The notes: generated by a model from the sequence alone, not told the origin. A DNA stretch of 64,000 nucleotides from Xylanimonas ulmi (GCF_004216535.1 NZ_SGWX01000001.1:1-64000); one strand, 5' to 3'. Numbered from the stretch's first letter, positions 8,971 through 17,708 are shown. Program-made: numbers and translations.

Positions 8971-9062
8971 CGGCGACGAGGACGGCGCACTCCGATGAGT
9001 GCGCGCCGTTCCGCAGGTCCTGAAAGAGCCACCACTGACTTTCAGCACCTGACGGAGGAACC

Positions 9063-9488
9063 GTGCGACTCGCGCACCTACTGGACGAGCGACACCTGGA
9101 GATGGCTCCTGGCGCCGCCGCCTGGACTCCCCACCAACCCCTGCCCAGCGCCTCGAACGGCTTGAGCGCCGCGAGCGCTGGGACTGTCCACACCCCCACG
9201 CAGGCGGGGGCCAGCGGCGTCGACCTGGAGTTCGACGCCGTGATGAGCAGCGTTCTGCCGTGCCGGTCGCACGACCCGGAGCTGTGGTTCGCCGAGCACA
9301 CCGCGCAGGTCGAGCAGGCCAAGGCCCTGTGCCGCACCTGCCCGCTGCGCGAGGGTTGCCTCGCCGGCGCCCTGGAGCGCGCCGAGCCCTGGGGCGTGTG
9401 GGGCGGCGAGGTCTTCGTCGACGGCGCCATCGTGGCCCGCAAGCGCGGGCGCGGGCGGCCCCGCAAGTCGGAGAGCCAGGCTGCGTGA
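9063..9488 (+). CDS. whiB7: WhiB7 redox-sensing transcription factor (antibiotic resistance activator)
   Basis: A 141-residue WhiB-family Fe-S protein. The four cluster Cys are at about 67, 90, 93 and 99 (LPCRSHDPELWF, then LCRTCPLREGC), the GVWGG turn at 111-115, and the C-terminal AT-hook RGRGRPRK at 128-135, which identifies the WhiB7 subclass. WhiB7 binds the principal sigma factor and activates ribosome-protection, efflux and modification genes when translation is inhibited. A long N-terminal extension of about 55 residues precedes the WhiB domain. The GTG start has GGAGG five bases upstream. It is preceded by about 390 bases of leader with promoter, uORF and attenuator. Position after uvrD2 matches mycobacteria. 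Confidence 0.95.
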   Translation: MRLAHLLDERHLEMAPGAAAWTPHQPLPSASNGLSAASAGTVHTPTQAGASGVDLEFDAVMSSVLPCRSHDPELWFAEHTAQVEQAKALCRTCPLREGCLAGALERAEPWGVWGGEVFVDGAIVARKRGRGRPRKSESQAA

Positions 9489-9518
9489 CCCTCACTCACG
9501 GCTGAGGGTCACGCAGCC
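9479..9518. terminator. 16-bp perfect inverted repeat at convergent gene ends
   Basis: Arms 9479-9494 and 9503-9518 are perfect reverse complements with an eight-base loop. The repeat contains the stop codons of both whiB7 (9486-9488) and the convergent ThiF-like gene (9492-9494), so each coding sequence supplies one arm. It has no long T-tract but is symmetric and could terminate transcription in both directions. Confidence 0.6.
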
Positions 9519-10535
9519 GCACCGCCGGTGCGGCCGTAGCTCGCGGGCCAGCGGCAGCACCTGGGGCAGGGCGAGCTCGACGAGCGATCCGGCCGACGCC
9601 GGCCGGATCCCGTCCAGGTGCGCGAGCACCTGGGCGCTGGCCACCGCCGCGGCGCCCGCGGCCAGCGCCGTCTCCTGTGGCGGCTCGCTCACCTGCCGCA
9701 GTTGCGCGGCCAGCGCGGGCCAGGCGGGGTCCTCGTCGGCCCGGTGCAGGTCGGCGCACCGCGCGCACGCGGTGACCCCCGGCAGCACGAACGGCCCCAC
9801 GACGACGTCGGCCTCGCGCACCGTCACCGTCAGGTGCGCCACCCCCTCGCCCATGAGCCGCGCGTAGCGTGCGGGCGCCGGCGCGTGCGCCTCCACCAGG
9901 ACGACGACGTCGGCGGCGCCGTCGGGCAGCACGCGCGTGCGCGGCGCGACGCGTGCGACCGCCTCGCCCAGCGCGGCGCCACGGGGCCGCCCGACGTCGG
10001 TGGGGGCGTAGGCGCCCAGGCCCAGGTCGGTGGTCAGGACGGGCGCGCGGTCGCGCGCGACGAGTGTGCCGACCCCGGCCGTCGCCAGCTCCACAGCGAG
10101 CGCCGCGCCGAGGCGGCCCAGGCCGGCGACGGCCACCGACGCCCGCGCGCGGCCGGCGAGCGTGCGCCTGCCCGCGCCGTCGGCGCGCAGCGCGCCGAGT
10201 GCGGGGGCGTCGGCGGCGCCGTCGCCGACCGCGGCCACCGCGGCCACCGCCTCGCCCGCGGGCGGCGCCGGGTGCAGGAAGCCGCCGCGGCGCAGCACGC
10301 CGACGATCTCGCAGCGGCGCGCGGGCGTCACCCCGAGCCGGTCGGCCGACGCGACGGGGGAGGTGTGCCGGCGTGTGGCCAGGTCGCGCAGCCAGGTCAC
10401 CTCGGCCGGGTCGAGCCCGGCCAGCCGCAGCGCCCACCGCGGGTCGGTGCCGAGCTGCACCTCGCCGCCGCCGCGGTCGAGCACGGGTGTGCCGGAGCGC
10501 AGCCGCAGCCGCGCGAGGGTCTGGTCCGAGGTCAC
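9492..10535 (-). CDS. ThiF/E1-like protein of the cyclodehydratase partner type
   Basis: A 347-residue protein with a Rossmann-like centre (VAVAGLGRLGAALAVELATAG at about 135-155) and a zinc-type CARCADLHRADEDPAWPAL, the segment typical of ThiF-like partner proteins of TOMM cyclodehydratases. A second Cys pair, RRCGC, lies near the end and could complete a zinc site. The N-terminal about 110 residues look like a winged-helix peptide-binding region (ATRRHTS, then GVTPARRCEIVGVLRRGGF). No YcaO partner or precursor peptide lies nearby, so a RiPP pathway is not supported locally. Conserved actinobacterial copies occur beside whiB7/uvrD2 without known function. The GTG start at 10535 is divergent from the metallopeptidase gene. 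Confidence 0.7.
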   Translation of the reverse strand: MTSDQTLARLRLRSGTPVLDRGGGEVQLGTDPRWALRLAGLDPAEVTWLRDLATRRHTSPVASADRLGVTPARRCEIVGVLRRGGFLHPAPPAGEAVAAVAAVGDGAADAPALGALRADGAGRRTLAGRARASVAVAGLGRLGAALAVELATAGVGTLVARDRAPVLTTDLGLGAYAPTDVGRPRGAALGEAVARVAPRTRVLPDGAADVVVLVEAHAPAPARYARLMGEGVAHLTVTVREADVVVGPFVLPGVTACARCADLHRADEDPAWPALAAQLRQVSEPPQETALAAGAAAVASAQVLAHLDGIRPASAGSLVELALPQVLPLARELRPHRRCGCVTLSRE

Positions 10536-10651
10536 CGCGTCAGGGTGCCAGCCGCGGCCGATCGACGTCGGGCGTCATCCACAGGCCCGCACGTGGCCGG
10601 TCTGGGTGTGTGAATGACCACAAGGAGGGAACATTTCGGTACGGTCGGGAT

Positions 10652-11161
10652 GTGGCCACTGACGCGCGCTCGTCCGTCGAGGTCCGTCGCAGCCGGCGGC
10701 GGACCGCCACGGTGAGCGCGTACCGCGAGGGTGACCGCACCATCGTCGCCATTCCCGCCCGCTTCTCCCGCGCCCAGGAGCAGGAGTGGGTCGCCAAGAT
10801 GCTCGCGCGGCTCGAGAGCAAGGAGCGGCGGCGGCGGCCCAGCGACGACCAGCTCATCGCGCGCGCCCACGACCTGTCCGAGCGCTACCTCGACGGCAAG
10901 GCCGAGCCCTCCAGCGTGCGCTGGTCGGACAACCAGGGGCGGCGCTGGGGCTCGTGCACGCTGACCGACCGCTCGATCCGCATCTCGACGCGTGTGCGGG
11001 GGATGCCCTCGTGGGTGCTCGACTACGTGCTGCTGCACGAGTTGGCCCACCTGCTGCACGCGGGCCACGGGCCCGAGTTCTGGCGGCTGCTGGAGGCCTA
11101 CCCGCGCACGGATCGCGCCCGCGGGTTCCTTGAGGGCGTCTCGTTCTCGCAGGACGACTGA
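10652..11161 (+). CDS. YgjP/WLM-type metal-dependent peptidase
   Basis: A 169-residue predicted zinc metallopeptidase of the YgjP (DUF45) type. The catalytic motif HELAHLLHAGHGPEFW shows the HExxH pair plus a third downstream His, preceded by RWGSCTLTDRSIRIS, the family-typical WGSC strand. The start is uncertain: GTG 10652 gives a compact protein, but AAGGAGGG at 10622-10629 sits too far away for it, and an in-frame GTG about 40 bases upstream is possible. Close homologues accompany whiB7/DUF2342 in actinobacteria; substrate unknown. It converges with the DUF2342 gene 28 bases downstream. Confidence 0.85.
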   Translation: MATDARSSVEVRRSRRRTATVSAYREGDRTIVAIPARFSRAQEQEWVAKMLARLESKERRRRPSDDQLIARAHDLSERYLDGKAEPSSVRWSDNQGRRWGSCTLTDRSIRISTRVRGMPSWVLDYVLLHELAHLLHAGHGPEFWRLLEAYPRTDRARGFLEGVSFSQDD

Positions 11162-11189
11162 GCCGCCCCTGGCGCCCGGGCGACGGCGG

Positions 11190-12602
11190 TCAGTCGTCGC
11201 CCAGCAGGTCGGCCAGGGCTTGGTCGAGCTCGCTGTCGGCCATGGCCTGGGCCGCGCGCCGGGCGAGGTAGCCCGCCGGGTCGTCCAGGTCGAGCGGCCC
11301 GGGCAGCAGGTCGGGGTGGTCCCACACGGCGTCGCGCCCCTCGGCGCCGCCCGCCGTGTACACGTGCGCGAACAGCGCCGCCGCGTCGCGCGATCGGCGC
11401 GGGCGCAGCTCCAGGCCCACGAGCGAGGCGAAGGTCTGCTCGGCCGGCCCGCCCGCGGCCCGACGTCGTCGCAGCATCTCGCGCAGAGGCACCGCGTGCG
11501 GCAGGTGGGGCAGCGCGGCCTGCGCGCTGACCTCGTCGACCCAACCCTCGACCAGCGCGAGCGCCGTCTCCAGCCGCAGCAGCGTGGCCTTCTGCTCGGG
11601 CGTCGGCTGCACGCCGAACACCCCGCCGCCCGACAGCGCGCGCCGCAACTGGTCCGGATCGGCAGGGTCGACGTCGCGCACCTGCTCCTCCAGTGTGTCC
11701 AGGTCGATCGTGATGCCGCGCGCGTACTGCTCGACCAGGCCGGTCAGGTGCGCGCGCACCCACGGCACGTGTGTGAACAGGCGGGCGTGCGCCGCCTCGC
11801 GCACCGCGAGGAACAGACGGACCTCGTCCGCGGGAGCGTCCAGGCCCTCGGCGAACGCGGCGACGTTGGTCGGCACCAGCGCGGTTCCCGGGTCGGGCAG
11901 CAGCGGCAGCCCGACGTCGGTCGCGCCGAACACCTCGCGCGAGAGCGTGCCCGCGGCCTGGCCCACCTGCATGCCGAACGCCGCCGCGCCCAGCCGGCGC
12001 ATCACCTGGCCCGGCTCGAGCCCGCCCAGGCCGAGCTGCTCCAGGCCCAGCTCCTCGCCGCCCGCGAGGCCCGGCAGCTGCACGCCCAGGTCGACGTCCT
12101 CGGGGAGCTGGTCGCCCAGCACCGTGGCGAGCGCGTCGGCCATCGACGCCGCGACCGGCGCCACCAGGCGGCTCCACGCAGGCAGCGTCGCCTCGACCCA
12201 CTCCGAGCGACTCCACGCGTGCGCCTGCCCGCCCGACGGCGGCAGCGTCGTCGCCGCGTCGAGCCACAGCTCGGCGACTCTCAGAGCGTCCGTGGCCGCC
12301 TTGGCCTGGCCGGCCGTGAGCGACGGGTCGCCCTCGGCGATCGCCACCTGGCGCGCCAGGTCGTGGGCCACGCTCGTGTTGACGGGTCCGTCGCCCGGCG
12401 TAGACAGCAGGCGCTGGACCTGGGCGAGCACCTGCCGCATGGCCGCCGAGTCGGGCAGCGGGCCGTCGCCCATCAGGGCGGACGGATCCAGCCCCTGGGC
12501 GCGCATCTGCGCCAGAACCTCGTCCGCGCGGTCGCCGAAGAGCTGACCCAGCAGCTCAAGCAGTCGGCGCTCGCGGTCGTCGGCGTCGTCGGGGTGGGTC
12601 AT
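11190..12602 (-). CDS. Zinc-dependent metalloprotease-like protein, DUF2342 (COG5282)
   Basis: A 470-residue protein of the actinobacterial DUF2342 family. Hallmarks include GQAAGTLSREVFGATDVGLPLL near the centre, VAAFAEGLDAP, the block RLFTHVPWVRAHLTGLVEQY, and LALVEGWVDEV, where a zincin-like EGHV would sit; here a Trp takes the His position, so peptidase activity is doubtful from sequence alone. The N-terminus holds an acidic, helicase-free segment and a GLDPSAL stretch. ATG 12602 (MTHPDDADD) is chosen because it opens the conserved region; a longer frame upstream is arginine-rich and non-homologous. It is divergent from the PDZ protease gene, sharing a 160-base promoter region. Confidence 0.85.
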   Translation of the reverse strand: MTHPDDADDRERRLLELLGQLFGDRADEVLAQMRAQGLDPSALMGDGPLPDSAAMRQVLAQVQRLLSTPGDGPVNTSVAHDLARQVAIAEGDPSLTAGQAKAATDALRVAELWLDAATTLPPSGGQAHAWSRSEWVEATLPAWSRLVAPVAASMADALATVLGDQLPEDVDLGVQLPGLAGGEELGLEQLGLGGLEPGQVMRRLGAAAFGMQVGQAAGTLSREVFGATDVGLPLLPDPGTALVPTNVAAFAEGLDAPADEVRLFLAVREAAHARLFTHVPWVRAHLTGLVEQYARGITIDLDTLEEQVRDVDPADPDQLRRALSGGGVFGVQPTPEQKATLLRLETALALVEGWVDEVSAQAALPHLPHAVPLREMLRRRRAAGGPAEQTFASLVGLELRPRRSRDAAALFAHVYTAGGAEGRDAVWDHPDLLPGPLDLDDPAGYLARRAAQAMADSELDQALADLLGDD

Positions 12603-12763
12603 CGCGCTGCTCCTCGGGTGGCGCTCACATGCTCGCCCGGAGAGCCGGGCTCGGTGTTTCACCGTAACCACGACGACGACGCGGCGTGCGCCGCGGTTCC
12701 CCCTTTCGCCCACAGCGGAGCCACGTGTCCGCGAGCGCTCGTCGCGGCAGGGATGATGGGTCG

Positions 12764-13828
12764 GTGGCTTCGACACAACCTCGCACCCGGCTGCTCACCG
12801 GCTCGCTCCTGGTCACCGCCGCGCTTGCCGCCGCGACCCTGGTGCTGCCGACCGGATTCGTCGTGCGCGGCCCCGGACCCACCGAGGACACGCTCGGCGC
12901 CCAGAACGATGTCCCGCTGGTCGAGATCACCGGCGCGGACACCTACCCGGGGTCGGGTGAGCTGCTGCTGACCACGGTGTCGGTGGGCGGGGGCCCGGTG
13001 AGCGACGTGTTCGCCGCCGACGTCCTGTACGCCTGGGCCTCGCCGCAGCGCGCGGTGCTGCCCACGGAGGCGGTGTTCGCCGTCGGGACCACGCGAGAGC
13101 AGCAGCAACAGCAGAGCCAGTTGCAGATGACCACCTCGCAGCAGTCGGCCACGGCCGCCGCGCTGACCGAGCTCGGGTTCGAGGTGCCCGCGACGCTCAC
13201 CATCGAGGGAGCGGTGACCGGCTCGCCCGCGGACGGCGTCGTCGAGCAGGGCGACGTCATCCGCACGCTCAACGGTGAGGCCGTCACGTCACACGGCGAC
13301 CTGCTGTCCGATCTGGCGAAGGTCACGCCCGGCGACGACGTCGTGCTCGGCGTCGAGCGCGACGGGGTCAGCAAGGACCTCGCCGTCACCACCAGCGACG
13401 GAACCACGCCCGACGGCGGACGCCGGGCCGCGCTCAATGTGTTCGTCTCGTCCCAGTTCGACTTCCCGATCGACGTCTCGATCCGCATCGACGACATCGG
13501 CGGACCGAGCGCCGGGATGATGTTCGCGCTCGCGATCATCGACCGGCTCACACCCGAGGACGAGCTCGACGGCCAGGTCGTCGCCGGCACCGGCACGATC
13601 GACGTCGACGGCGTCGTGGGGCCGATCGGCGGCATCGAGCAGAAGATGCACGGCGCCCTGCGCGACGGCGCCGGTTGGTTCCTCGCGCCCGAGGCCAACT
13701 GCGACGAGGTCGTCGGGAACGTGCCCGACGGGCTGCGGGTCGTCGAGGTCTCGACGCTCGCGCAGGCGCGCGACGCCATCATCGCGATCGGGGCGGGCGA
13801 CGGCGACGCGCTGCCGACCTGCTCCTGA
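12764..13828 (+). CDS. Membrane-anchored PDZ/Lon-like serine protease (YlbL type)
   Basis: A 354-residue secreted or membrane-anchored protease. One N-terminal hydrophobic segment (LLTGSLLVTAALAAATLVL) is followed by a region shared with YlbL, a PDZ domain around residues 140-220 (ADGVVEQGDVIRTLNGEAV) and a Lon-type catalytic domain. The catalytic Ser is in GGPSAGMMFALAII and the Lys in IGGIEQKMHGA, forming the Ser-Lys dyad. A Gln-rich stretch near residue 110 is unusual. In mycobacteria the equivalent gene (Rv3194c type) also precedes the UPF0182 gene. GTG 12764 gives the shortest frame that keeps the signal anchor; an in-frame GTG at 12725 is possible. Confidence 0.9.
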   Translation: MASTQPRTRLLTGSLLVTAALAAATLVLPTGFVVRGPGPTEDTLGAQNDVPLVEITGADTYPGSGELLLTTVSVGGGPVSDVFAADVLYAWASPQRAVLPTEAVFAVGTTREQQQQQSQLQMTTSQQSATAAALTELGFEVPATLTIEGAVTGSPADGVVEQGDVIRTLNGEAVTSHGDLLSDLAKVTPGDDVVLGVERDGVSKDLAVTTSDGTTPDGGRRAALNVFVSSQFDFPIDVSIRIDDIGGPSAGMMFALAIIDRLTPEDELDGQVVAGTGTIDVDGVVGPIGGIEQKMHGALRDGAGWFLAPEANCDEVVGNVPDGLRVVEVSTLAQARDAIIAIGAGDGDALPTCS

Positions 13829-13910
13829 GGCCCCGCGCCGCGCGCCCGGGCGAGCCGGCGCGGCCCCGCCGCGGCCTCGCTTTGGCGACAGTGCGAGCGG
13901 CTCGCCGTGC

Positions 13911-13930
13911 CCTGCGTGCTACCACGCAGG
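13911..13930. repeat. Inverted repeat between the PDZ protease and UPF0182 genes
   Basis: CCTGCGTG (13911-13918) and CACGCAGG (13923-13930) are perfect 8-bp arms around CTAC. There is no T-tract. It could be a terminator of the protease gene or an operator for the downstream gene. The rest of the 193-base gap shows no gene. Confidence 0.4.
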
Positions 13931-14021
13931 CGACAACGGTGGGAACCTGGGGCGACCCGAGGACGTTAGCCCAGACGGCCGCGTCTGCCACGCGGCCCGC
14001 ATCCATCCGAGGTAGGTACTC

Positions 14022-17000
14022 GTGTCGTTCGCACCACCCCGCCGTCCATCGCCGTCCGCGCGGCGCCGTCCCAGCCCGATCGCCATCACGGTCATCGTGC
14101 TCGCCGCCCTGGTCGCGGCCGTGCTGCTGCTCGCCCAGTTCTGGACCGAGGTGATGTGGTTCCAGGCGCTCGACTTCGGGCGCGTCATCTGGACCCAGTG
14201 GATCGCGCGAGCCGTGCTGTTCGTCATCGGGTTCGCCCTGATGTCGTCCGCCGTGTACTGGTCGTTCCGGATCGCCTACCGCTCACGGCCCATCTACGCC
14301 CCCTCGACGCCCGAGCAGGCGACGCTCGACCAGTACCGCGAGGCCGTCGAGCCGCTGCGGCGGGTCGTGATGGTCGCGGCCCCGGTGATCGTGGGGTTCT
14401 TCGCGGGCGTCGCCGCGGCGTCGCAGTGGCGCACGGCGCTGCTCGCGGTCAACGCGGTGCCGTTCGGCACACGCGACCCGCAGTTCAAGATCGACCTGAG
14501 CTTCTACGTCTTCCAGCTGCCCGCGCTGCGGTTCGCGCTGAGCCTGCTCATCGCCGTCGTCATCGTCTCGGGGATCGCCGCGCTGCTGACGCACTACCTG
14601 TACGGGGGCCTGCGCGTCGGCCCGCTGCAACAGGGCGCCGAGCGCACCACGCGCGCCGCGCGCGTCCAGCTCGCCGTGACCGCGGCGGCGCTCATGCTGC
14701 TGCTGGCCGTGAACTACTGGCTCGACACGTACTCGCTGCTGACGTCGGCGGGCGACAAGTTCGACGGCGCCACCTACTCCGACGTGCACGCCGTGATCCC
14801 GTCCAAGGTGATCCTCGCGGGCGTCGCGGTGCTCGTCGCCATCGCGTTCGTCATCGCCGCCGTGCGCGGCAACTGGCGCCTGCCCGCGATCGGGGTGGGC
14901 CTCATGGTCGTCTCGGCCATCGCGATCGGCGGCGTCTACCCGTGGGTCGTCCAGCGCTTCCAGGTCAACCCCAACGCGCAGGAGCTCGAGACCCCGTACA
15001 TCCAGCGCAATATCGACGCCACGCTCACCGCGTTCGGGCTCGACGACATCACGACGCGGCAGTACGACGCGGCGACGACGGCCGAGGCCGGGGCGCTGCG
15101 GCAGGACGCCGAGACGACGGCGTCGATCCGCCTGCTCGACCCGCAGATCGTCAGCCCGTCGTTCCGCCAACTCCAGCAGAACAAGCAGTACTACAACTTC
15201 ACCGACAACCTCGCGGTCGACCGGTACGAGATCGACGGTGAGTCGCGAGACACCGTCATCGCGGTGCGCGAGCTCAACCTCGCCGGCCTGGGCGCGTCGC
15301 AGCGCAACTGGGTCAACGACCACACGGTGTTCACGCACGGCTACGGCGTCGTCGCCGCCTATGGCAACCAGACCGGCCCCGACGGGCGACCCGCGTTCTT
15401 CGAGGGCGGCATCCCGACGCAGGGCTCGCTGACCGACTCCCAGGAGTACGAGCCGCGCATCTACTTCAGCCCGCAGACCACGACCTACTCGATCGTCGGC
15501 GCCCCCGAGGGCGCCAACGCGTGGGAGCTCGACTACCAGGCCGACGACGACCAGGGCGGCGGCCAGGTCAACACCACCTTCCCGACGAGCCAGGCCACGG
15601 CCGGGCCGGGCATCGGCTCGATCTGGAGCAAGCTGCTGTACGCCGTGAAGTTCGGCTCGCAGGAGATCCTGTTCTCCGACCGCGTCACCGGCGAGTCGCA
15701 GATCCTCTACGACCGCAACCCGCAGGAGCGCGTCGCCAAGGTCGCGCCCTGGCTGACGCTCGACAACCGCATGTATCCCGCCGTCGTCGACGGGCGCGTC
15801 AAGTGGATCATCGACGCGTACACGACGTCGCAGGCCTACCCGTACTCCACGTCGACGCCGGTGAGCGAGTCGATCGCCGACTCGCTGACCTCCCCGCAGG
15901 GCCTGCCGCTGCAGCTGCCGGAGAGCGTCAACTACATCCGCAACTCGGTCAAGGCGACCGTCGACGCCTATGACGGCACGGTGACCCTGTACGCGTGGGA
16001 GCCGAACGACCCGGTGCTCCAGGCGTGGGAGAAGGTCTTCCCGGGCGCGGTCGAGCCGATGTCCGAGATCTCGGGCGACCTCATGAGCCACCTGCGCTAC
16101 CCCGAGGACCTGTTCAAGGTGCAGCGCACGCTCCTGGAGAAGTACCACGTCACCGACGCCGGCCAGTTCTTCTCGGGCCAGGACTTCTGGAAGACCCCGC
16201 AGGACCCGACCACGGCGTCGGGCGCGACCCCCGCGACCGGCACGACGGCGGGACCGCTGCAGCCGCCGTACTACCTGACGCTGCAGATGCCCGGGCAGGA
16301 CTCGGCGGCGTTCTCGCTGACCAGCCTGTTCATCCCCGGCGGCCAGTCCGACCGGCAGATCCTCACCGGGTTCCTCGCGGTCGACGCCGAGGCCGGATCG
16401 GAGCAAGGGGTCAAGGCCGACGGCTACGGCAAGCTCAGGCTGCTGGCCATGCCGCGCGACAACACCGTGCCCGGACCCGGCCAGGTGCAGACCAACTTCA
16501 ACACCAACACGACCATCTCCACGCAGCTCAACGTGCTGGAGATCGGCTCGTCGGTGATCAAGCGCGGCAACCAGCTCACGCTGCCCATCGGCGGCGGCCT
16601 GCTGTACGTGCAGCCGGTCTACATCCAGTCCGCGTCGGGCACGCAGTTCCCCCTGCTGCGCAAGGTGCTGGTGGCGTTCGGCGACTCGATCGGGTTCGCC
16701 GACACGCTCGACGAGGCGCTCGACCAGGTGTTCCAGGGCGACTCGGGCGCCACCGCGGGCGACGCCGGCGAGGCGCCCGACGAGGTGCCCGTGATCCCGA
16801 CGGAGCCGCCAGCGGGCGAGGAGACGCCCACACCGTCCCCCGGCGACGCGACGACCCCGCCGCCCGCCACGGGCGACGCCCGCAGCCAGCTCAACCAGGC
16901 GCTGACGGACGCGAACAAGGCGATGCAGGACGGCCAGGCGGCCCTCAAGGACGGCGACTTCGCCGCCTACGGCGAGGCGCAGGACCGGCTGCAGGACGCC

Positions 17001-17051
17001 CTGGAGCGCGCCGTCGCGGCCGACCAGGCGCTGGGCGACACTGCGGGGTGA
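14022..17051 (+). CDS. UPF0182 family large membrane protein
   Basis: A 1009-residue actinobacterial UPF0182 (DUF... COG1615) membrane protein. About seven transmembrane helices occupy the first 320 residues (for example ITVIVLAALVAAVLLLAQF and RAVLFVIGFALMSSAVYW), followed by a large extracytoplasmic domain with family blocks such as ERVAKVAPWLTLD and YPAVVDGRVKWIIDAYT. The C-terminus is a Pro/Thr-rich linker then an amphipathic helical tail. Function is unknown across the family. The GTG start is preceded by GAGGTAGG at correct spacing. It stands alone and its upstream neighbour order matches Rv3194c-Rv3193c. Confidence 0.93.
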   Translation: MSFAPPRRPSPSARRRPSPIAITVIVLAALVAAVLLLAQFWTEVMWFQALDFGRVIWTQWIARAVLFVIGFALMSSAVYWSFRIAYRSRPIYAPSTPEQATLDQYREAVEPLRRVVMVAAPVIVGFFAGVAAASQWRTALLAVNAVPFGTRDPQFKIDLSFYVFQLPALRFALSLLIAVVIVSGIAALLTHYLYGGLRVGPLQQGAERTTRAARVQLAVTAAALMLLLAVNYWLDTYSLLTSAGDKFDGATYSDVHAVIPSKVILAGVAVLVAIAFVIAAVRGNWRLPAIGVGLMVVSAIAIGGVYPWVVQRFQVNPNAQELETPYIQRNIDATLTAFGLDDITTRQYDAATTAEAGALRQDAETTASIRLLDPQIVSPSFRQLQQNKQYYNFTDNLAVDRYEIDGESRDTVIAVRELNLAGLGASQRNWVNDHTVFTHGYGVVAAYGNQTGPDGRPAFFEGGIPTQGSLTDSQEYEPRIYFSPQTTTYSIVGAPEGANAWELDYQADDDQGGGQVNTTFPTSQATAGPGIGSIWSKLLYAVKFGSQEILFSDRVTGESQILYDRNPQERVAKVAPWLTLDNRMYPAVVDGRVKWIIDAYTTSQAYPYSTSTPVSESIADSLTSPQGLPLQLPESVNYIRNSVKATVDAYDGTVTLYAWEPNDPVLQAWEKVFPGAVEPMSEISGDLMSHLRYPEDLFKVQRTLLEKYHVTDAGQFFSGQDFWKTPQDPTTASGATPATGTTAGPLQPPYYLTLQMPGQDSAAFSLTSLFIPGGQSDRQILTGFLAVDAEAGSEQGVKADGYGKLRLLAMPRDNTVPGPGQVQTNFNTNTTISTQLNVLEIGSSVIKRGNQLTLPIGGGLLYVQPVYIQSASGTQFPLLRKVLVAFGDSIGFADTLDEALDQVFQGDSGATAGDAGEAPDEVPVIPTEPPAGEETPTPSPGDATTPPPATGDARSQLNQALTDANKAMQDGQAALKDGDFAAYGEAQDRLQDALERAVAADQALGDTAG

Positions 17052-17149
17052 GCGTGTGACCTCCGTCGCAGGAGGTCGTGACCTGCGGCCCGACCCCGGG
17101 AGCGGATTTGGAGGTTCCCGGGGTCGTGCCGTAATGTTCTGGGAGTCGA

Positions 17150-17223
17150 CGCGGGGTGGAGCAGCTCGGTAGCTCGCTGGGCTCATAACCCAGAGGTCGC
17201 AGGTTCAAATCCTGCCCCCGCTA
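17150..17223 (+). tRNA. Initiator tRNA-Met (CAT)
   Basis: A full cloverleaf of 74 bases without encoded CCA: acceptor CGCGGGG/CCCCGCT, D stem GAGC/GCTC, anticodon arm CTGGG-CTCATAA-CCCAG and T arm GCAGG-TTCAAAT-CCTGC. Two initiator features are visible: no Watson-Crick pair at 1-72 (C with U) and three consecutive G-C pairs at the base of the anticodon stem (GGG/CCC). The anticodon is CAU. Confidence 0.95.
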
Positions 17224-17228
17224 CGAAA

Positions 17229-17269
17229 AAGGGCCCCTGACCAGGCAGAACGCCAGGTCAGGGGCCCTT
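17229..17269 (+). terminator. Terminator after the initiator tRNA
   Basis: Perfect 14-bp arms AAGGGCCCCTGACC (17229-17242) and GGTCAGGGGCCCTT (17256-17269) with a 13-base loop start six bases after the tRNA; an A-run precedes and a short TT ends the stem. Confidence 0.85.
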
Positions 17270-17344
17270 CACTTTGCCCTCAGAACGCGAAAGTCCGTTC
17301 AAAAGTACGTACAGAGAGCTGAACGGGCCCCAGAACCGTCACCG

Positions 17345-17629
17345 ATGTCCACAGACATGACAACCGGCGAGGGTCGCCACACTGAGAGTGTGCCGATACG
17401 CGACGGCGCGGAGCAGGCTTCGGCCAACGCGCGCGACTGTCAGTCGGTGACGACGCCGGACGCGCTGATCCCGGCCCGGGTGTGGCTCACGGCTCGGCAG
17501 ACCGGCGAGTTCGAAGCCGACGGGCGCGCGGTCGCGTGGACGCCTCGCCAGGTGCGCGCGCGGTACGACGACCCGCACGGCCGCACCGGTTACGCGTGGG
17601 TGTGGTCGTCAGCCGTGACCCGGCGCTGA
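17345..17629 (+). CDS. Small hypothetical protein
   Basis: A 94-residue frame with normal high GC3 codon use, so probably expressed. The C-terminal half (VWLTARQTGEFEADGRAVAW, then QVRARYDDPHGRTGYAWVW) looks like a compact basic fold, but I do not recognise a domain. Starts at ATG 17345, ATG 17357 or GTG 17390 are all possible; none has a convincing ribosome site. It lies directly after the initiator tRNA, at the edge of a decayed region, so it may be a remnant of an integrated element. Confidence 0.5.
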   Translation: MSTDMTTGEGRHTESVPIRDGAEQASANARDCQSVTTPDALIPARVWLTARQTGEFEADGRAVAWTPRQVRARYDDPHGRTGYAWVWSSAVTRR

Positions 17630-17656
17630 GGGGCGGCATGAGCCCGGATGACAGCG

Positions 17657-17692
17657 GCGCGGCCCGCCCCGATCACCCGAGGCGGGCCGCGC
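17657..17692. terminator. Bidirectional hairpin between convergent genes
   Basis: Perfect 12-bp GC-only arms at 17657-17668 and 17681-17692 with a 12-base loop lie between the convergent ends at 17629 and 17709. There is no T-tract. Confidence 0.6.
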
Positions 17693-17708
17693 TGGCATCT
17701 GATTGTCG

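Noticed and set aside
9492-10535. RiPP (TOMM) biosynthetic cluster
   Set aside because: No YcaO, dehydrogenase or precursor peptide nearby; only the ThiF-like partner protein.
17150-17345. Phage or island attachment site at the initiator tRNA
   Set aside because: No integrase gene and no second copy of the tRNA 3' end seen in the window.
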